A DNA stretch of 64,000 bases, taken from Owenia fusiformis. Its lineage: Eukaryota; Annelida; Polychaeta; Sabellida; Oweniidae. The stretch covers positions 6,768,366 to 6,832,365 of the forward strand of contig CAIIXF020000008.1 in NCBI GenBank assembly GCA_903813345.2. The letters run 5' to 3'. The notes under the pieces are model-generated. The model ran no database searches and was not told where the DNA came from. It saw only the letters and a list, made by a program, of their open reading frames with translations. Positions 37,029 to 49,231 of this stretch are shown here, in pieces. The stretch's first letter is position 1, and each line of letters opens with the position of its first letter. Both the position numbers and the translations under genes were made by a program.

Positions 37029-38430
37029 ATTAGTTCTTTTTAGGTGTTAGTGTATTTCAGTTTATGATTCACTCCATGTACTTGAAAAGTGCAGTCATGG
37101 AAAAGTACATTATGGTTTGGTTCTTTTTAGGTTCATAGTGGATTGTAATTGATGGTTCACTATATGTTATGGAAAGTGCATTATGGTTTAGTTCTTTTTT
37201 AGGTTTATGGTTTATGGTGCATTGCAGTTGATGGTTCACTCTATGTCATGGAAAAGTGCATTATGTTGTGGTTCTTTTTAGGTTTATGATGCAATGCAGT
37301 TGATGGTTTTCACTATGTCATTGAAAAGTGCATTATTTTTTAGTTCTTTTTTAGGTTTATGTTGAATTGCAGTTGATGGTTCACTCTATGTCATGGAAAA
37401 GTGCATTATGTTGTGGTTCTTTTTAGGTTTATGATGCAATGTAGTTGATGGTTTTCACTATGACGTTGAAAAGTGCATTATTTTTAAGTTCTTTTTTAGA
37501 TTTATGGTGAATTGCAGTTGATGGTTCACTCTATGTCATGGAAAAGTGCATTATGTTGTGGTTCTTTTTAGGTGTATGATGCAATGCAGTTGATGGTTTT
37601 CACTATGTCGTTGAAAAGTGCATTATTTTTAAGTTCTTTTTTAGGTTTATGTTGAATTGCAGTTGATGGTTCACTCTATGTCATGGAAAAGTGCATTATG
37701 TTGTGGTTCTTTTTAGGTTTATGATACAATGCAGTTGATGGTTTTCACTATGTCGTTGAAAAGTGCATTATTTTTTAGTTCTTTTTAGGTCATGGTACAT
37801 TGCAGTTGATGGTTCACACTATGCTATGGAAAAGTGCATTATGTTGTGGTTCTTTTTAGGTTCATGATGCAATGCAGTTGATGGTTTTCACTATGTCGTT
37901 GAAAAGATCATTATTTTTTAGTTCTTTTAAGGTCATGATGTATTGCAGTTGATGGTTCACACTATGTCATGGAAAAGTGCATTATGTTTTAATTCTATTT
38001 GGGTCATGGTGTATTGCAGTTTATGGTTAACTTTACGTCACGGAAAAGAGCATTATGTTTTAGTTTTTTAAGGTTCATGGTAGCCTACATTGCAGTTGAT
38101 GATTCACCCTATGTATGTCATGGAAAAGAGCATTATTTTTTAGTTCTTTTTAGGTCATGGTATATTGCAGTTGATGGTTCACTCTGTCAGGGTAAAGTGC
38201 CTTATGTTTTAATTATTTTAAGGTCATGATGTATTGCAGTTGATGGTTCACTCTGCGTCATGGAAAAGTGCATTATGTTTTAATTCTTTCTAGGTCATGT
38301 GTATTGAAATTGATGGTTCACCCTATGTACGTCATGGAAAAGAGCATTATTTATAAGTTCTTTTTAGGAGATGGAGTAATTGCAGTTTATGGTTCACTCT
38401 GTCATGGAACAATACAATATGTTAAAGGAG
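37029..38430. repeat. 72-bp minisatellite with alternating unit types
   Basis: About 19 direct copies of a unit of roughly 72 bp built around GTTCTTTTTAGG, 'ttgcagttgatggtt' and 'gaaaagtgcatta'. Unit starts at 37271, 37343 and 37416 give the period. In the middle of the array two versions alternate: one has 'tttcactatgtcgttgaaaa' and 'gtgcattattttt', the other 'tcactctatgtcatggaaaa' and 'gtgcattatgttg'. This makes a higher-order unit of about 145 bp. The open frames across it are repeat read-through. Confidence 0.9.
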
Positions 38431-38459
38431 ATGCGAATTTTAGTTGTCATTAAGTGTGG

Positions 38460-40437
38460 GTCAAAGTGCATTAAGGGTGGCCAACTGGCCATACTTCACC
38501 ATAGCTTGTCGTAGTTCAGTGTAGGCCATGGGTCACTGTAGTTCGTCATGGTTTATTCATTACGTTATTGATGCTAGGTATCATTGCATCAAAACATAAT
38601 ATCACGGGTGCATAGTATTCAAGAATTATTTCTATTGGTAACTCGAGGATGAAACGTACAATAAGAGAACTGTTTCAGTGATACTTGAATGCAATAACTT
38701 GTATAATGGAAAATGAAAAGTGTAGGGTACATTTTAGAATATCACATGCTGGTGCTGTTTTCAACAGCATATATTTGAATTTCAAGTAGATCGACAAAAC
38801 CTGATAAACACATTGCATTGAGTTGGTTAATTTCTTTGAAATAATATGATATATCTGAATAGAATTAAAAAATAGCTTGCTTCCCGAAAGCGACAAATCG
38901 AATCCATTCATCTTGATAAGGATATATCGGACACTTTATATTCCCCAAAAATTAAGAACTAGATTATGTAATCAATGCATGTGAAATACACCAACCGATG
39001 TAAGACTCGAGGGCGTAGCCAGCTTGCCAAGGGTGTGTGTGATTGTTTAGCGTTTTTATCACATCTAGTGATGCGAGCGCCAAAAAGTGGGGTACGGGAA
39101 ATTTAAAAAAACACATTGTATATTGTGCGTTTTAAGCATTTAATTTCTAAACTTTAATTTGTTAATGCTTTTCATAAAAGCCACAAGTGTTGTTCAGTGA
39201 TTGGTATATATGTCATTGAGAAAAAAACGTGGATCATTTGACTTCACATTCCAAACGTGCATTTATCTTTTAGACTTTCAGGACAATCGAAGGAACTTCT
39301 TCTGAACAGTATCTTCATGTGAGTATCCCAAAATTGGTCAATGCATGTATGAATATCCTAGCACATATGTCAAAGGATAGGACCTAAAATTATTTTGGAA
39401 CCGAGCAAGAAAAAGCAAACTCTAAGTGCATATATACTAGTCATAAGATAAACAAACCCCATAATCCTAAAACCATGAAAAGAAACAGTGTCTAATATCC
39501 CTTTTCCCCAAACTATCAAAGAACCAATATCAACATCCAAGACCAAAACACCAAGGGAAATTTCATTCGCACTGAAAAATATCATTACAGTACAATTTAA
39601 ATTATATAAAATATTTTCATAGAGAAAAACACCACAAACCCCTGTTTATAAAACACGTCAACTGTGTTTCTTACATGTACGATGGAAGATATTTTAATAA
39701 TAAACGATGTGAACCGGAAATAACCTCTTGGAGAACATGTTTCGATTCTAATAGAATAACTCTGCCATCAGGGTGGCACCATAGAATAGAATCTCATTAA
39801 TCAATAACAAATCGATTAATATGTTTTTCAAAGTTCATTATTTTGAGTATGTTGTAGGCCATAACGATTATATGTTATTGAAATGTTGTATTTATCCCTC
39901 ATATCTAACCATATTATCAACAAATGTCATTTATCATTAAATATAACAAGATGACCAAAAGTCAATTGTTTTACAGTTTCAGCACCGACATAATCTTGAG
40001 CATTGTTTTCATATATCACAAGTCATAATAATTTTACTGCTATTGTAAACTGATTAGATAAACCAAGTTATATAATTAGAGAATTTATTATCCTGAGAAT
40101 AGGAAATTCTGTGACTTATGTTGAGTTCTAATGATATTCTCTGGCTCTGCGACTTTATAAATTTGAGATGACGTCATTTGATTAGATAGGGAGTGAATCT
40201 AGAGAAGGGTCAACTAGCACTCAGTACAGGGGGTATTAATCTTCCAGCAACTGTCATATGCTTCTTTCATATTAATCATTATTTGACAAGAAGTTGGTTA
40301 CAGCGATACAGATTGGTGTAATCGGAACTACAACGACGCTATATTCTCAGAGTGGATCACTTGATGCACAATTGCTAACCAGACACCTTTAGCTTACTCT
40401 GGGGATACACGCAATAAGTAAATTTTGGAAATATATA
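38460..40437. other. Gene-free AT-rich DNA
   Basis: I see no exon. A short stretch 'gagggcgtagccagc' at about 39010 resembles one end of the G-tract MITEs, without an opposite end that I could find. Confidence 0.45.
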
Positions 40438-40686
40438 ATGCAAGCTCCGAACACAAATATCGTTGAACCAAGACCAGTGGATGAACGCGCGCCGCCACCA
40501 GCGCACGGCGACCACAGAGAGGTTCCCGAGGGACACCACCATCAGCAACGCCATGGTGATGTACACAAAGGAGCTGGGTATTACCAAGTTCCGGCGCACG
40601 GAGCACCTGGCGAACACGCTCACGGGCATCAACAAGTATACCAGGGGAACGACGGACATTATTATGTGAATGGAACAGCTGAAGAG
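40438..40686 (+). CDS. GC-rich exon-like block, coding strand uncertain
   Basis: This block is conspicuously GC-rich (about 40480-40660) in AT-rich surroundings. On the plus strand an ATG at 40438 opens an 83-codon His/Gly/Pro-rich frame that ends exactly at a consensus donor, GAG|GTAAGT (phase 0). On the minus strand the same block (40761-40375 open) reads as hydrophobic sequence that can be laid on a rhodopsin-type GPCR from TM1 to the first extracellular loop. It has RRNLVIPSSFVYITMAL at the TM1-TM2 loop and a W-x6-C spacing after it, but it lacks the family's Asn in TM1 and Asp in TM2. In the minus frame the third codon base is strongly G/C, which favours minus coding. A CTCTTCAG acceptor precedes it there. 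The frames are exact antisense, so His codons become Val/Met, and the hydrophobicity could be an artefact. A decayed GPCR fragment or a real first exon are both possible. Confidence 0.35.
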
Positions 40687-40761
40687 GTAAGTATCAAGTA
40701 AAGCACTCAAGTAAAGCACCCTAGACTCACAATTAGCGAGAGACCCCGGTCTTGTTATCAA

Positions 40762-43700
40762 TGGCTAGATGGAGAGCAATCTCTCCAATGTAAGTCTTAC
40801 TACTTCACCTCCTGGTTCTCGACAGTTTCTTAAGACTACTTATCACATCTTCAATTGATATTATTCTTCACATTTTCAATTGTTTATTTGATTTTGACTT
40901 TTCAAGAAAGTTGTTTGAACTTAGATAATTCCATTGAAAGTGGAGAGCGCTTGAAATTGCTCAGTCGAGTTCAGTAAAGTAAAGAAACGACATCACATTT
41001 GTACTGGAAGTGGCTAGAAGTTGAGCAATGCAACATACTATTTTTAATGGTATTAACATATACAATATGTGCAATTAAACACAAGATGGAATAAAAAAAT
41101 AACAATGTTTCTGGATTTTTTAATTTTATAATCTCACCAATGTATGTGATGTTTCGCAACATGGCAGGTAAATTATTTATTATTTTCTTTAAATAAATCA
41201 ATTTATTCTCAAATCACGCGTTATTTCTTCAAATAATGCCAAATAAGTTGTTAGGATTTTGCATTCAACCCGAAAGCAAAAAATATTCAATAACGAATCA
41301 CTACTATGTACAGTATTGGATAACTACTCAGTAATATCAAAATCAATTTGTGCCATTTTTAATAAAATTCTTGGTAAATATTCTTATCGTTCACGAGAAC
41401 ATTTACCAAGATTTCTCATATTTTAGACCATACTTCTTCTAATATTAATAAATATCAATCACTGACATATGGTCAATGTTTGCCTTGGCTCTGTAGCTCG
41501 GCGTTATGGTTTGTTATACCGTGTGTATTGCCAATTTACGACTTCAACGTAATGTCGTGTCCGTACGTCGCATGCCTTTTTGCAATTCAGTCGTATTTTC
41601 GATTATTTAATCCTTGGTTAAATCTATGAATTACGTTTTAACATGTTGAACTGATTTGATTAAACCAAGATCAATTCATTAAAAATGAATTAAGGAAACG
41701 TTTCTGTTTACACCTTTTAGTGTCTTTGTTTGATGTAATTTTTGATCTCAAGATGGCATTTAATAAGAATCCTCGATATATTCAATTAACAATTGCAGTA
41801 AAAATTTAATTCTTATTTACAGAAGTCACGCGTGTGTGTGTTTGATGTAATATTACACGATATTCTAAGTGTGTGGGAGTACAGTGAATGTCGAATCAAA
41901 AAACAAAAAAATTATCGAATGTCGCAATGAGCCCGGTGTAACATTTGAAGCTTTTGGAAAAAATGGTTTTATTTCTGAATGGAATGTGGCAAAACAAGAC
42001 TATGTTAGGAAGTCTTATTGGAAATCAATCTTTGAATAAATTATTAAATTATATCAATTGAACTAAAATTGTTATGCATTATAAGAATAAAATTAGCAAT
42101 GAAAAATTTCGAAATGTCTCGGTGATATCTTGCATTTTTCAGTTTAATTTTATAATCACACAGATCTTGTGCTACGTATTATCGTAATATGCTAGCTCTA
42201 ATCATCCCAAACTTGCTGTGTGCATATTCTTATATATTGTTAAATTAGTAGACTGTAAGTTAATGTAAGAAATACTGGAAACTACTCTTCAGTAGAGTAG
42301 GTTAAACAAATAAAATAAATATAAGAATATTACTATCTGTTAAATTTAAGAAAATAATTTTTTAAGGACTTCACGATCATTATTTCACATCAACTGTAAA
42401 GTTCAGATACCATGCACTACTTTGATATTTACAGCATTGAATGATTTTCAAGATTAGAGTCTCTCATAAAATAGCAGCTTAATTTTGATAAGTATGTACC
42501 TATTAAATACAATATTTCCTGAGATGAAAATACAGATTGCATAAAAGAAGTTTTTCAAAATAATCAGTCAGGATATCCAAGATGGCCGTTGCGTGCATTG
42601 CGCTAACATCAAAAGAGAAATTCATAGATGAAGATAGGATCATGAATTATTAAAAGTGTATATAAGCATAAATTCTTAACCTGACCTCCAACTTCTACCA
42701 TTCACTAACCCATGAAAAATAATACGCTTGGACACGTCCATAGGATTCTCTTTCATTTTATGGAAAATACAGAATCAGTTGGTACGTCACGTCTATATTT
42801 ACGAAAATTTTCGATAAATTCTCTGCGCATTGTTGTATGTGTTTTTACGAGGCATTTGGGAATTTCAAAAATTCTATGTAGTATTTTAAATTCATGTTTA
42901 AAAGAATGATGTGAGACAAACATATCTAGGTCAACTTGGTAAGAATTTTTTTAAATTTAAAAATTGGCAGCTTTATTTAACAAATGTTGAAATGGGAAAA
43001 CCTGGCAGGGCATTTCAGGAGGTATAGTAATTAATTGATTTTTAATTTTTTTCATACAAAAATCATTTTTGTCAATAAGAATAATAAAATACTGATTTTT
43101 CATGACAAAATGAAACATCTATAGTTGTCTAGTAACCAACGGACCTCAATTTTAATAGCTTCGTGTACTATAGCCCCCTAAACATTCTAAGGGTCCGTAA
43201 AATACTGGAAAAACACACGCTCATAGTTAACTATCTAGTAACATTTTAATCTGTATTTGAATATTTCGTGTTTTGTCGGGTGTATAGTCCAATTAATACG
43301 GCACCAAATTAGCTGATACAATTTGTATTATTCGCAGAGATAAGACGAGATATGAAACTCACTATCAGGAGCCTGTCTAGAAGGCCCATAAATTAATCAC
43401 GAAATATAAAGTGATAAATGAAGTCAGTACCATATGATATAGTCATTTATATAAGTGATAAAAATTCAGTATAAAACAACATTCTAAATTTATCTTGATT
43501 AATGACAATATCGAGTGTGCGCAAAGCTTTGCATCCAGCCAAAGTATGCAGATACAGTGATCAACTCTCGAATTAATTACTCCGCAATGACAGGGGTTAC
43601 AAAAACAATGCTATCCAGTGATTAAATTTTGTTTTTCAAGGTAGTTATGATTTACAAATTTAAGCATAAAAGATTACAACTTATTCACCAAATTATTATA

Positions 43701-46700
43701 TTGACATATTTATCACTGATATTTTCAGAATATATATTGATATTCGTAGGTTGGTCCATTGGTTGACGATATAAAGTGAAAATGCCTATGTATCCGTGGG
43801 AAAGAGATTAGAAAATAAGTGTCCATTCTAACTAGACACATTTACAATCTAGTAATAATAATTATCTCACATTTAAATTGTAGCAATATAAACAGTCGAT
43901 ATGCTACATCGAAGTATACTTTTCTAGTATATAATACGGTCAGAGTTTAAAACTACCTATAATACGTCATTGCTCTAATATTTGGTTTATTTGACCCCTA
44001 CACAAAAACCAGTTTACTTTTAATGTTATGTCTATGTGTATGCAAGTGATCGTTAATTAAGAAGTTAATTCCACAAATATTTATAAGTCAGAGGATAATT
44101 ATATTTTACAACAATTTTTATTTTAAATAGTTCAAGATGTTTAAAATGATTTCAATAAAAGTTGAGACTCCCGGTAGAGTAGTTATCATTCTCAAAATGT
44201 AATCTCTTTAAACAACCGAATCAATTCATATCTATTTTTGGTTAAGGTCTGTGTATAAGCTACTGATTCATACCATGTTAATTGTTATTTGTTTATTTAT
44301 TTTATAGTTTGTTGTTTTCAAATGGTCTATATAGCATATGTCTCGGGAATGGCCATTTGAACAACACGCACCACATCTCGTGTTGGGAAACTCGACGTAA
44401 GTCGGTTGCCGTAAATATTTTTAACAGATCGTAAAACACCTTCTTAACATCAGTCCTAGGTGTGACATTCTTTACCTATCTCACGAAACTTGGAGAATGT
44501 TGCACATTTATAGCACAAATCGATTAATTTGTTCACTTAAGTCGGTTCAGTGTCCATCATTAACTCTCCGTTAAGAGTGAAATGAATTATTCTAGCGGCG
44601 TTCGGTTGTATTTTAGTGGCTTATATGTGTTTTGCCATAGCACCTCTGAAGAACGGGGTTGTAAATAATGAGCTTAGCGATACGCCGGTTATTTTATTAC
44701 TATGTATTAATGGGATAATTATAGCATTGAACGAATTGATATAATATGCGTAAAACTACAACTTTTGAGGCCTGAAAGTGCCTGAGAATATTATCAAAAT
44801 ACTATCAAAGCATATTTAGGATCTTGCCTACGTTTGAACAAATCCACGTTGCACATATCTGCATATCTATATTCCATATATCCTGAATGAATATACTAGG
44901 CGAGATCGTTGTTTCGGATTCGTGAGTTGACCAGTTGAACTTGTATACACTAAATATTTCCAATGATTTGTTAAATACTTTTTATTTGTTTCTATATCAA
45001 AATAGACCATATTATCGCATTGCATCATTTGCATGTATTATAACAGATATATTATGAATAGGAAATGAATGTTAAAATTGCAATGAGCAACTAGAATATG
45101 CACATGTCTATTGAAACTATATAATCTGTGACCTGGGTCATTATGGCTTGTGCTCATCTGTTGAATCCTCTAACAAATATAAGTAAACATCCTATAGAAC
45201 ATCGGAAAGATAATTGTCCCAGACTTTACCCCCCGGGGAAATGAGTTCCATCCCATCGGAAAGATAAGATCCTGAATGCTGGGTCGTAGAATGGAATTCT
45301 TAACATACGTTCGATATTTAGGCAGATGCTAAGGAAGTTGCCGAGATTTCCAGAGTCACTTATAGTTTTTATAGTCAATATATGGATTCCAATCCTTATG
45401 CTTTTCCATTTTCATTGAAATTAGTTTATTTAAAATAATGTAAGTCTGGTCATTACTTTATGGTTGGCAATATCATATTTGATTAGGACTTGAAGAGGTT
45501 TGCATAAGGAGAAGAAGAAATGACGCCATTCTTTAAGTTGTATACACTGAGGAACGATCCATTTCGTAATGTAAGATAAAATGAAGGAAAAATCAGATAA
45601 AATGAAGGAAACTTCAGAAGAATTAAAAGCTTTTTTGTTAAATATAAACTTAGGTTAACTTAGTCCATAAGTTCATATCATTATCAGATGGATTTCACAA
45701 AGTCATATTTGCATAAGAAGAATCAATGTTGGGCTCATATTGTGCTAATCTATTTTCAGGAAAAGGAAATGGAAAAATTTGCCACCATTATAGGTGTTCG
45801 TAACGTTGTCCATTTCCGTAAAAGGCTTTCGTGGGACGTGATCATCGTTTTCCTAAATTCTCGTTCCTTTGTTTAAAATATCAGATCATTTCAGGTGTGA
45901 TATTTACCTAAAGTATTTTCTTGTCTCCTATACAAAAGCTTCCATTACGCAGCTAAGTGTTTTATCATAGCTTGGGAGTAACTGTTGAAATGTCAAATAA
46001 TGACACGACTTATGCTTTTCACCATTTCCACACTGGAGTTTCGTTTCATAAACAGTATACAAATGCACATGGCAGTCTTCTCGGATTTTCAAACTTCGGA
46101 TTCTTTTACATTATAATTGTTTGATTTTTGAGTGGTCATCCTTTATGTCCAAAAACTGATTCCGTTTCTCACCCTTTGTATTTGTTCTTTTTCAAGAACT
46201 CTTGTCTTGTCTTAAAATAGTGTTAGGTTTACTGATCTAAATATAGTTTTGATATTGGTTGACTAAGTTGGGAATTTTCAGCGATTAAAATGATGAATTT
46301 TGACGGTTCAATGAACATTACAACACACTAATTTTCGTACTTTGTCCAAGATGAAGTATAAGTGATTCGATGTTGAAATGACAAAAGCACAAACGACGAC
46401 ATCTGAAAACATACAAGTGTGAAAAATAGAGATTTGTTAAATATGCCAATATTTACAAGATCGAAGGTTAAAACACTTTCAGGCAAAATGATTTTTAATC
46501 CCAAAAGTACATTCATAGTTTTATACCTGGATTGATGCAAATGGACTCCGGAAACGAACTATAGATTCCACGAGACTGATGCATCATCAATTCTTGTGGC
46601 AAAATACAAAAGAACAATCTATAAATGTAAATCATAACCTCGGGTATTGACAATATAAAAACGATGAAATGTCTATGTAAACACCAAAGAGGCTGTTATC

Positions 46701-47844
46701 TGTGTTGAAATAATAAAATTCATAATGGTTGAATTTACGCAACAATTTTAATCCCGGATGAATCTGTTTCATGAACCTTTGAGCAGTGTTCGCTTTTACC
46801 TTTTCACGATTAATAAATATTGACCAATTAAATATTAAAATTGACGGACAAAGCATTATTTTATGAATCAAATCATTTAAAATGCATCAAATCAATAAGT
46901 GATCAACATGGATCATTCTCACTCGGCCACTTCTCAAATTTCTCAGTTCCCTGAAAAATCCTCTTCGGCAGAATTGCACAAGTCGGTAAATGCACTGGAG
47001 CACCGATCATTGAAATTATTTCAATTTTTAAGGAGAACCCTCGGGTATATGAAAAGAGAAGTACCCACCCTCTTAGCTCTGGAAAGTCACTTTCGTGTTA
47101 TGAATAGAAAAGTGGTTTACTTTCACTTCATGCAATTAAACCTCATGTATAACTAATGAGATAGTCCCATTAAAAAGCTTTTATGGTTTTCAGAAAAATG
47201 TATTTGAAAATTCTAGTCACAATATAATGTAAAGTGGACGATATACCTGCTTGAATTGTAATCAATATACCTTAAAAGTATCTTGTGAATGAACCGTATC
47301 ATCTATCTGTTACCTGTAACCCTCTCTAAAAGACGGATTATACGAACATAAGCGAAATACAATAACCAGATTGACTGTCTGTAATTTTCATGCCAAATAA
47401 GATATGTATATTTAAATAGCACTTCAATCCTCTGCCGCAAAACGATCGTTTGATTTATACCAGTATTTAACGACAGTTGTAAAAGAGACCTCGATGTAGA
47501 TTTCATTGATCATGAATATAAAACCAGAAGTTGAACAATAGTTATAAAGTGATAACTGTCATAGTGATGCGTATGTTGACACCAATAGAACTGGTACAGT
47601 CAGTGAACAAAAGCGTTAGTCATAGAAACGGTGGTTTCTGATTTTTCGTTATGAAATCATTGAGAAGAAGAAGCAAGCAATAAAACTAATGTTATTTAAT
47701 TCTCATGAATATTTTTTATATTTCAAAAATTATAACAATTTCTGGGATATACTAATTACCAAAAACTGTCTTGTCTTCCGAATGTTGCCCATTGTGGTTA
47801 ATATACACTTGCAAAACTGTTGAAATACGATGGCTGATAATGTA
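40762..47844. other. Gene-poor AT-rich DNA
   Basis: I found no supportable exon in these 7 kb. The frames at 42712-42909, 45688-45876, 46328-46540 and 46899-47156 are short and have no domain or codon signature. The stretch may hold regulatory DNA for the homeobox gene to the right, but nothing in the sequence itself proves that. Confidence 0.45.
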
Positions 47845-47849
47845 TGTAT

Positions 47850-48600
47850 TTGAGGGTGTTTAGAACACGTGGCATTTGAAGGTGTTTAAATCACGTGACA
47901 TATGAAGGTGTTTCGATCACGTGACATTTGAGGGTGTTTAGATCACATGACATTTGAGGTTGTTTAGAACACAATGTATTTGAAGGTGTTTAGATCACGT
48001 AATATTTGAGAGTGTATAATTAAAACACGGGACATTTGATGGTGTCTTGAATACGGGAGATTTGAGGGTATTTAGATCACGTAACATTTGAGGGTGGTTT
48101 AGAACACTGGGCATTTGAAGGTGTTTTGATCACGTGACATTTGAGGGTGTTTAATTAGAACACATGACATTTCATTTGATGGTGCTTAGAATACGTGACA
48201 TTTGAGGGTATTTAGAAAAGGTGACATTTGAAGTGTTTCGACATTTTAGGGTGTTTAATTATAACACGGGACATTTGATGGTGTTTAGAATGCGTGACAT
48301 TTAAGGGTGTTTAGAATACGTGACATTTGAGGATGTTTAGAATTTGTGACATTTGATGGTGTTTAGATCAGGTGACATTTTAGGGTGTTTGGAACACGGA
48401 ACATTTGAAGGTGTTTCGACATTTTAGGGTGTTTAATTATAACACGGGACATTTGATGGTGTTTAGAATACGTGACATTTAAGGGAGTTTAGAATACGTG
48501 ACATTTTAGGGTGTTTAGAATTTGTGACATTTGATGGTGTTTAGATTACATGACATTTGATGGTTTTTGGAACACGGGAATTTAAAGGTGTCTAAAACAT
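47850..48600. repeat. 26-bp minisatellite rich in E-boxes
   Basis: Roughly 28 diverged direct copies of a unit of about 26 bp, 'ggtgtttagatcacgtgacatttgag'-like (quoted in pieces: GGTGTTTAGA, TCACGTGACA, TTTGAG). At least four copies carry the palindromic E-box CACGTG (about 47868, 47893, 47917 and 48128). Others have one-base variants. The array ends about 500 bp upstream of the TATA box at 49104. Confidence 0.9.
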
Positions 48601-49103
48601 GAGGATAACGTTAATGCTTGTTGATGTTTCTGTTTAATTCATGTTTAAATCGATCAAAATGAATGTTTATAAATGTAATCCTGGTTGGTACATTTATTGA
48701 GTACATTATTTGATTGGTCAGAAAAAGTGAATAAATACTAAATAATTCATTATCATTTAGATCTTCTAAGGTTTATGTTCTGTTGTATTTTCTTTTACTG
48801 CTCCTTGTTTTTATTCTATAAAGTCAATTCCACCATACCTTTGATTGACAGATATTGGACGTCGAGTCAACAAAAGAACATCTTTTTACTATTGACGGAT
48901 TAGTGTTTTCTTTGCAGAAGATATGCTCTTATCAGCCTCGCATTGTGTTTCTCTTTATGTAAGCATATGGCCATCTTTGCTTTGGCTCTTTAGATCAGCG
49001 CTCTACGCACTCGTGGCATTATCACGGAAACTGCTCGACAAATAACCAGATAGAAAAATGTTTTAATTAAGTAAACACTGTAAGATGGGTGTTATAGTGA
49101 CGG

Positions 49104-49231
49104 TATAAAAGGCAAGAGTGGCGAATTGCGCCAATCATTTAGAAGCATTGCAGGCGCACTTATAGCTAGAATAGCAGTATCTTCAAATTGAAGACCTGCG
49201 TAAACTGACTTCAAAAGGCGACACTCTCAAG
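49104..49231 (+). promoter_or_regulatory. Candidate TATA promoter and untranslated first exon
   Basis: TATAAAA at 49104-49110 sits in a local GC-richer patch. A start about 30 bp downstream would fall near 49135. The following stretch has no long frame and ends with AAG|GTAAGG, a good donor after 49231. This fits an untranslated first exon of a plus-strand gene. The next acceptor that I can see is at 54708, in front of the short coding exon of the NK2.2-like gene, so I propose that this is its promoter. There is no transcript evidence. Confidence 0.4.

Noticed and set aside
37999-38453. Short ORFs in the 38-kb region
   Set aside because: They follow the 72-bp minisatellite and repeat its unit peptide.
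47850-48600. CRISPR array
   Set aside because: The units are contiguous and diverged, with no unique spacers between identical repeats, and the window is clearly eukaryotic. It is a minisatellite.
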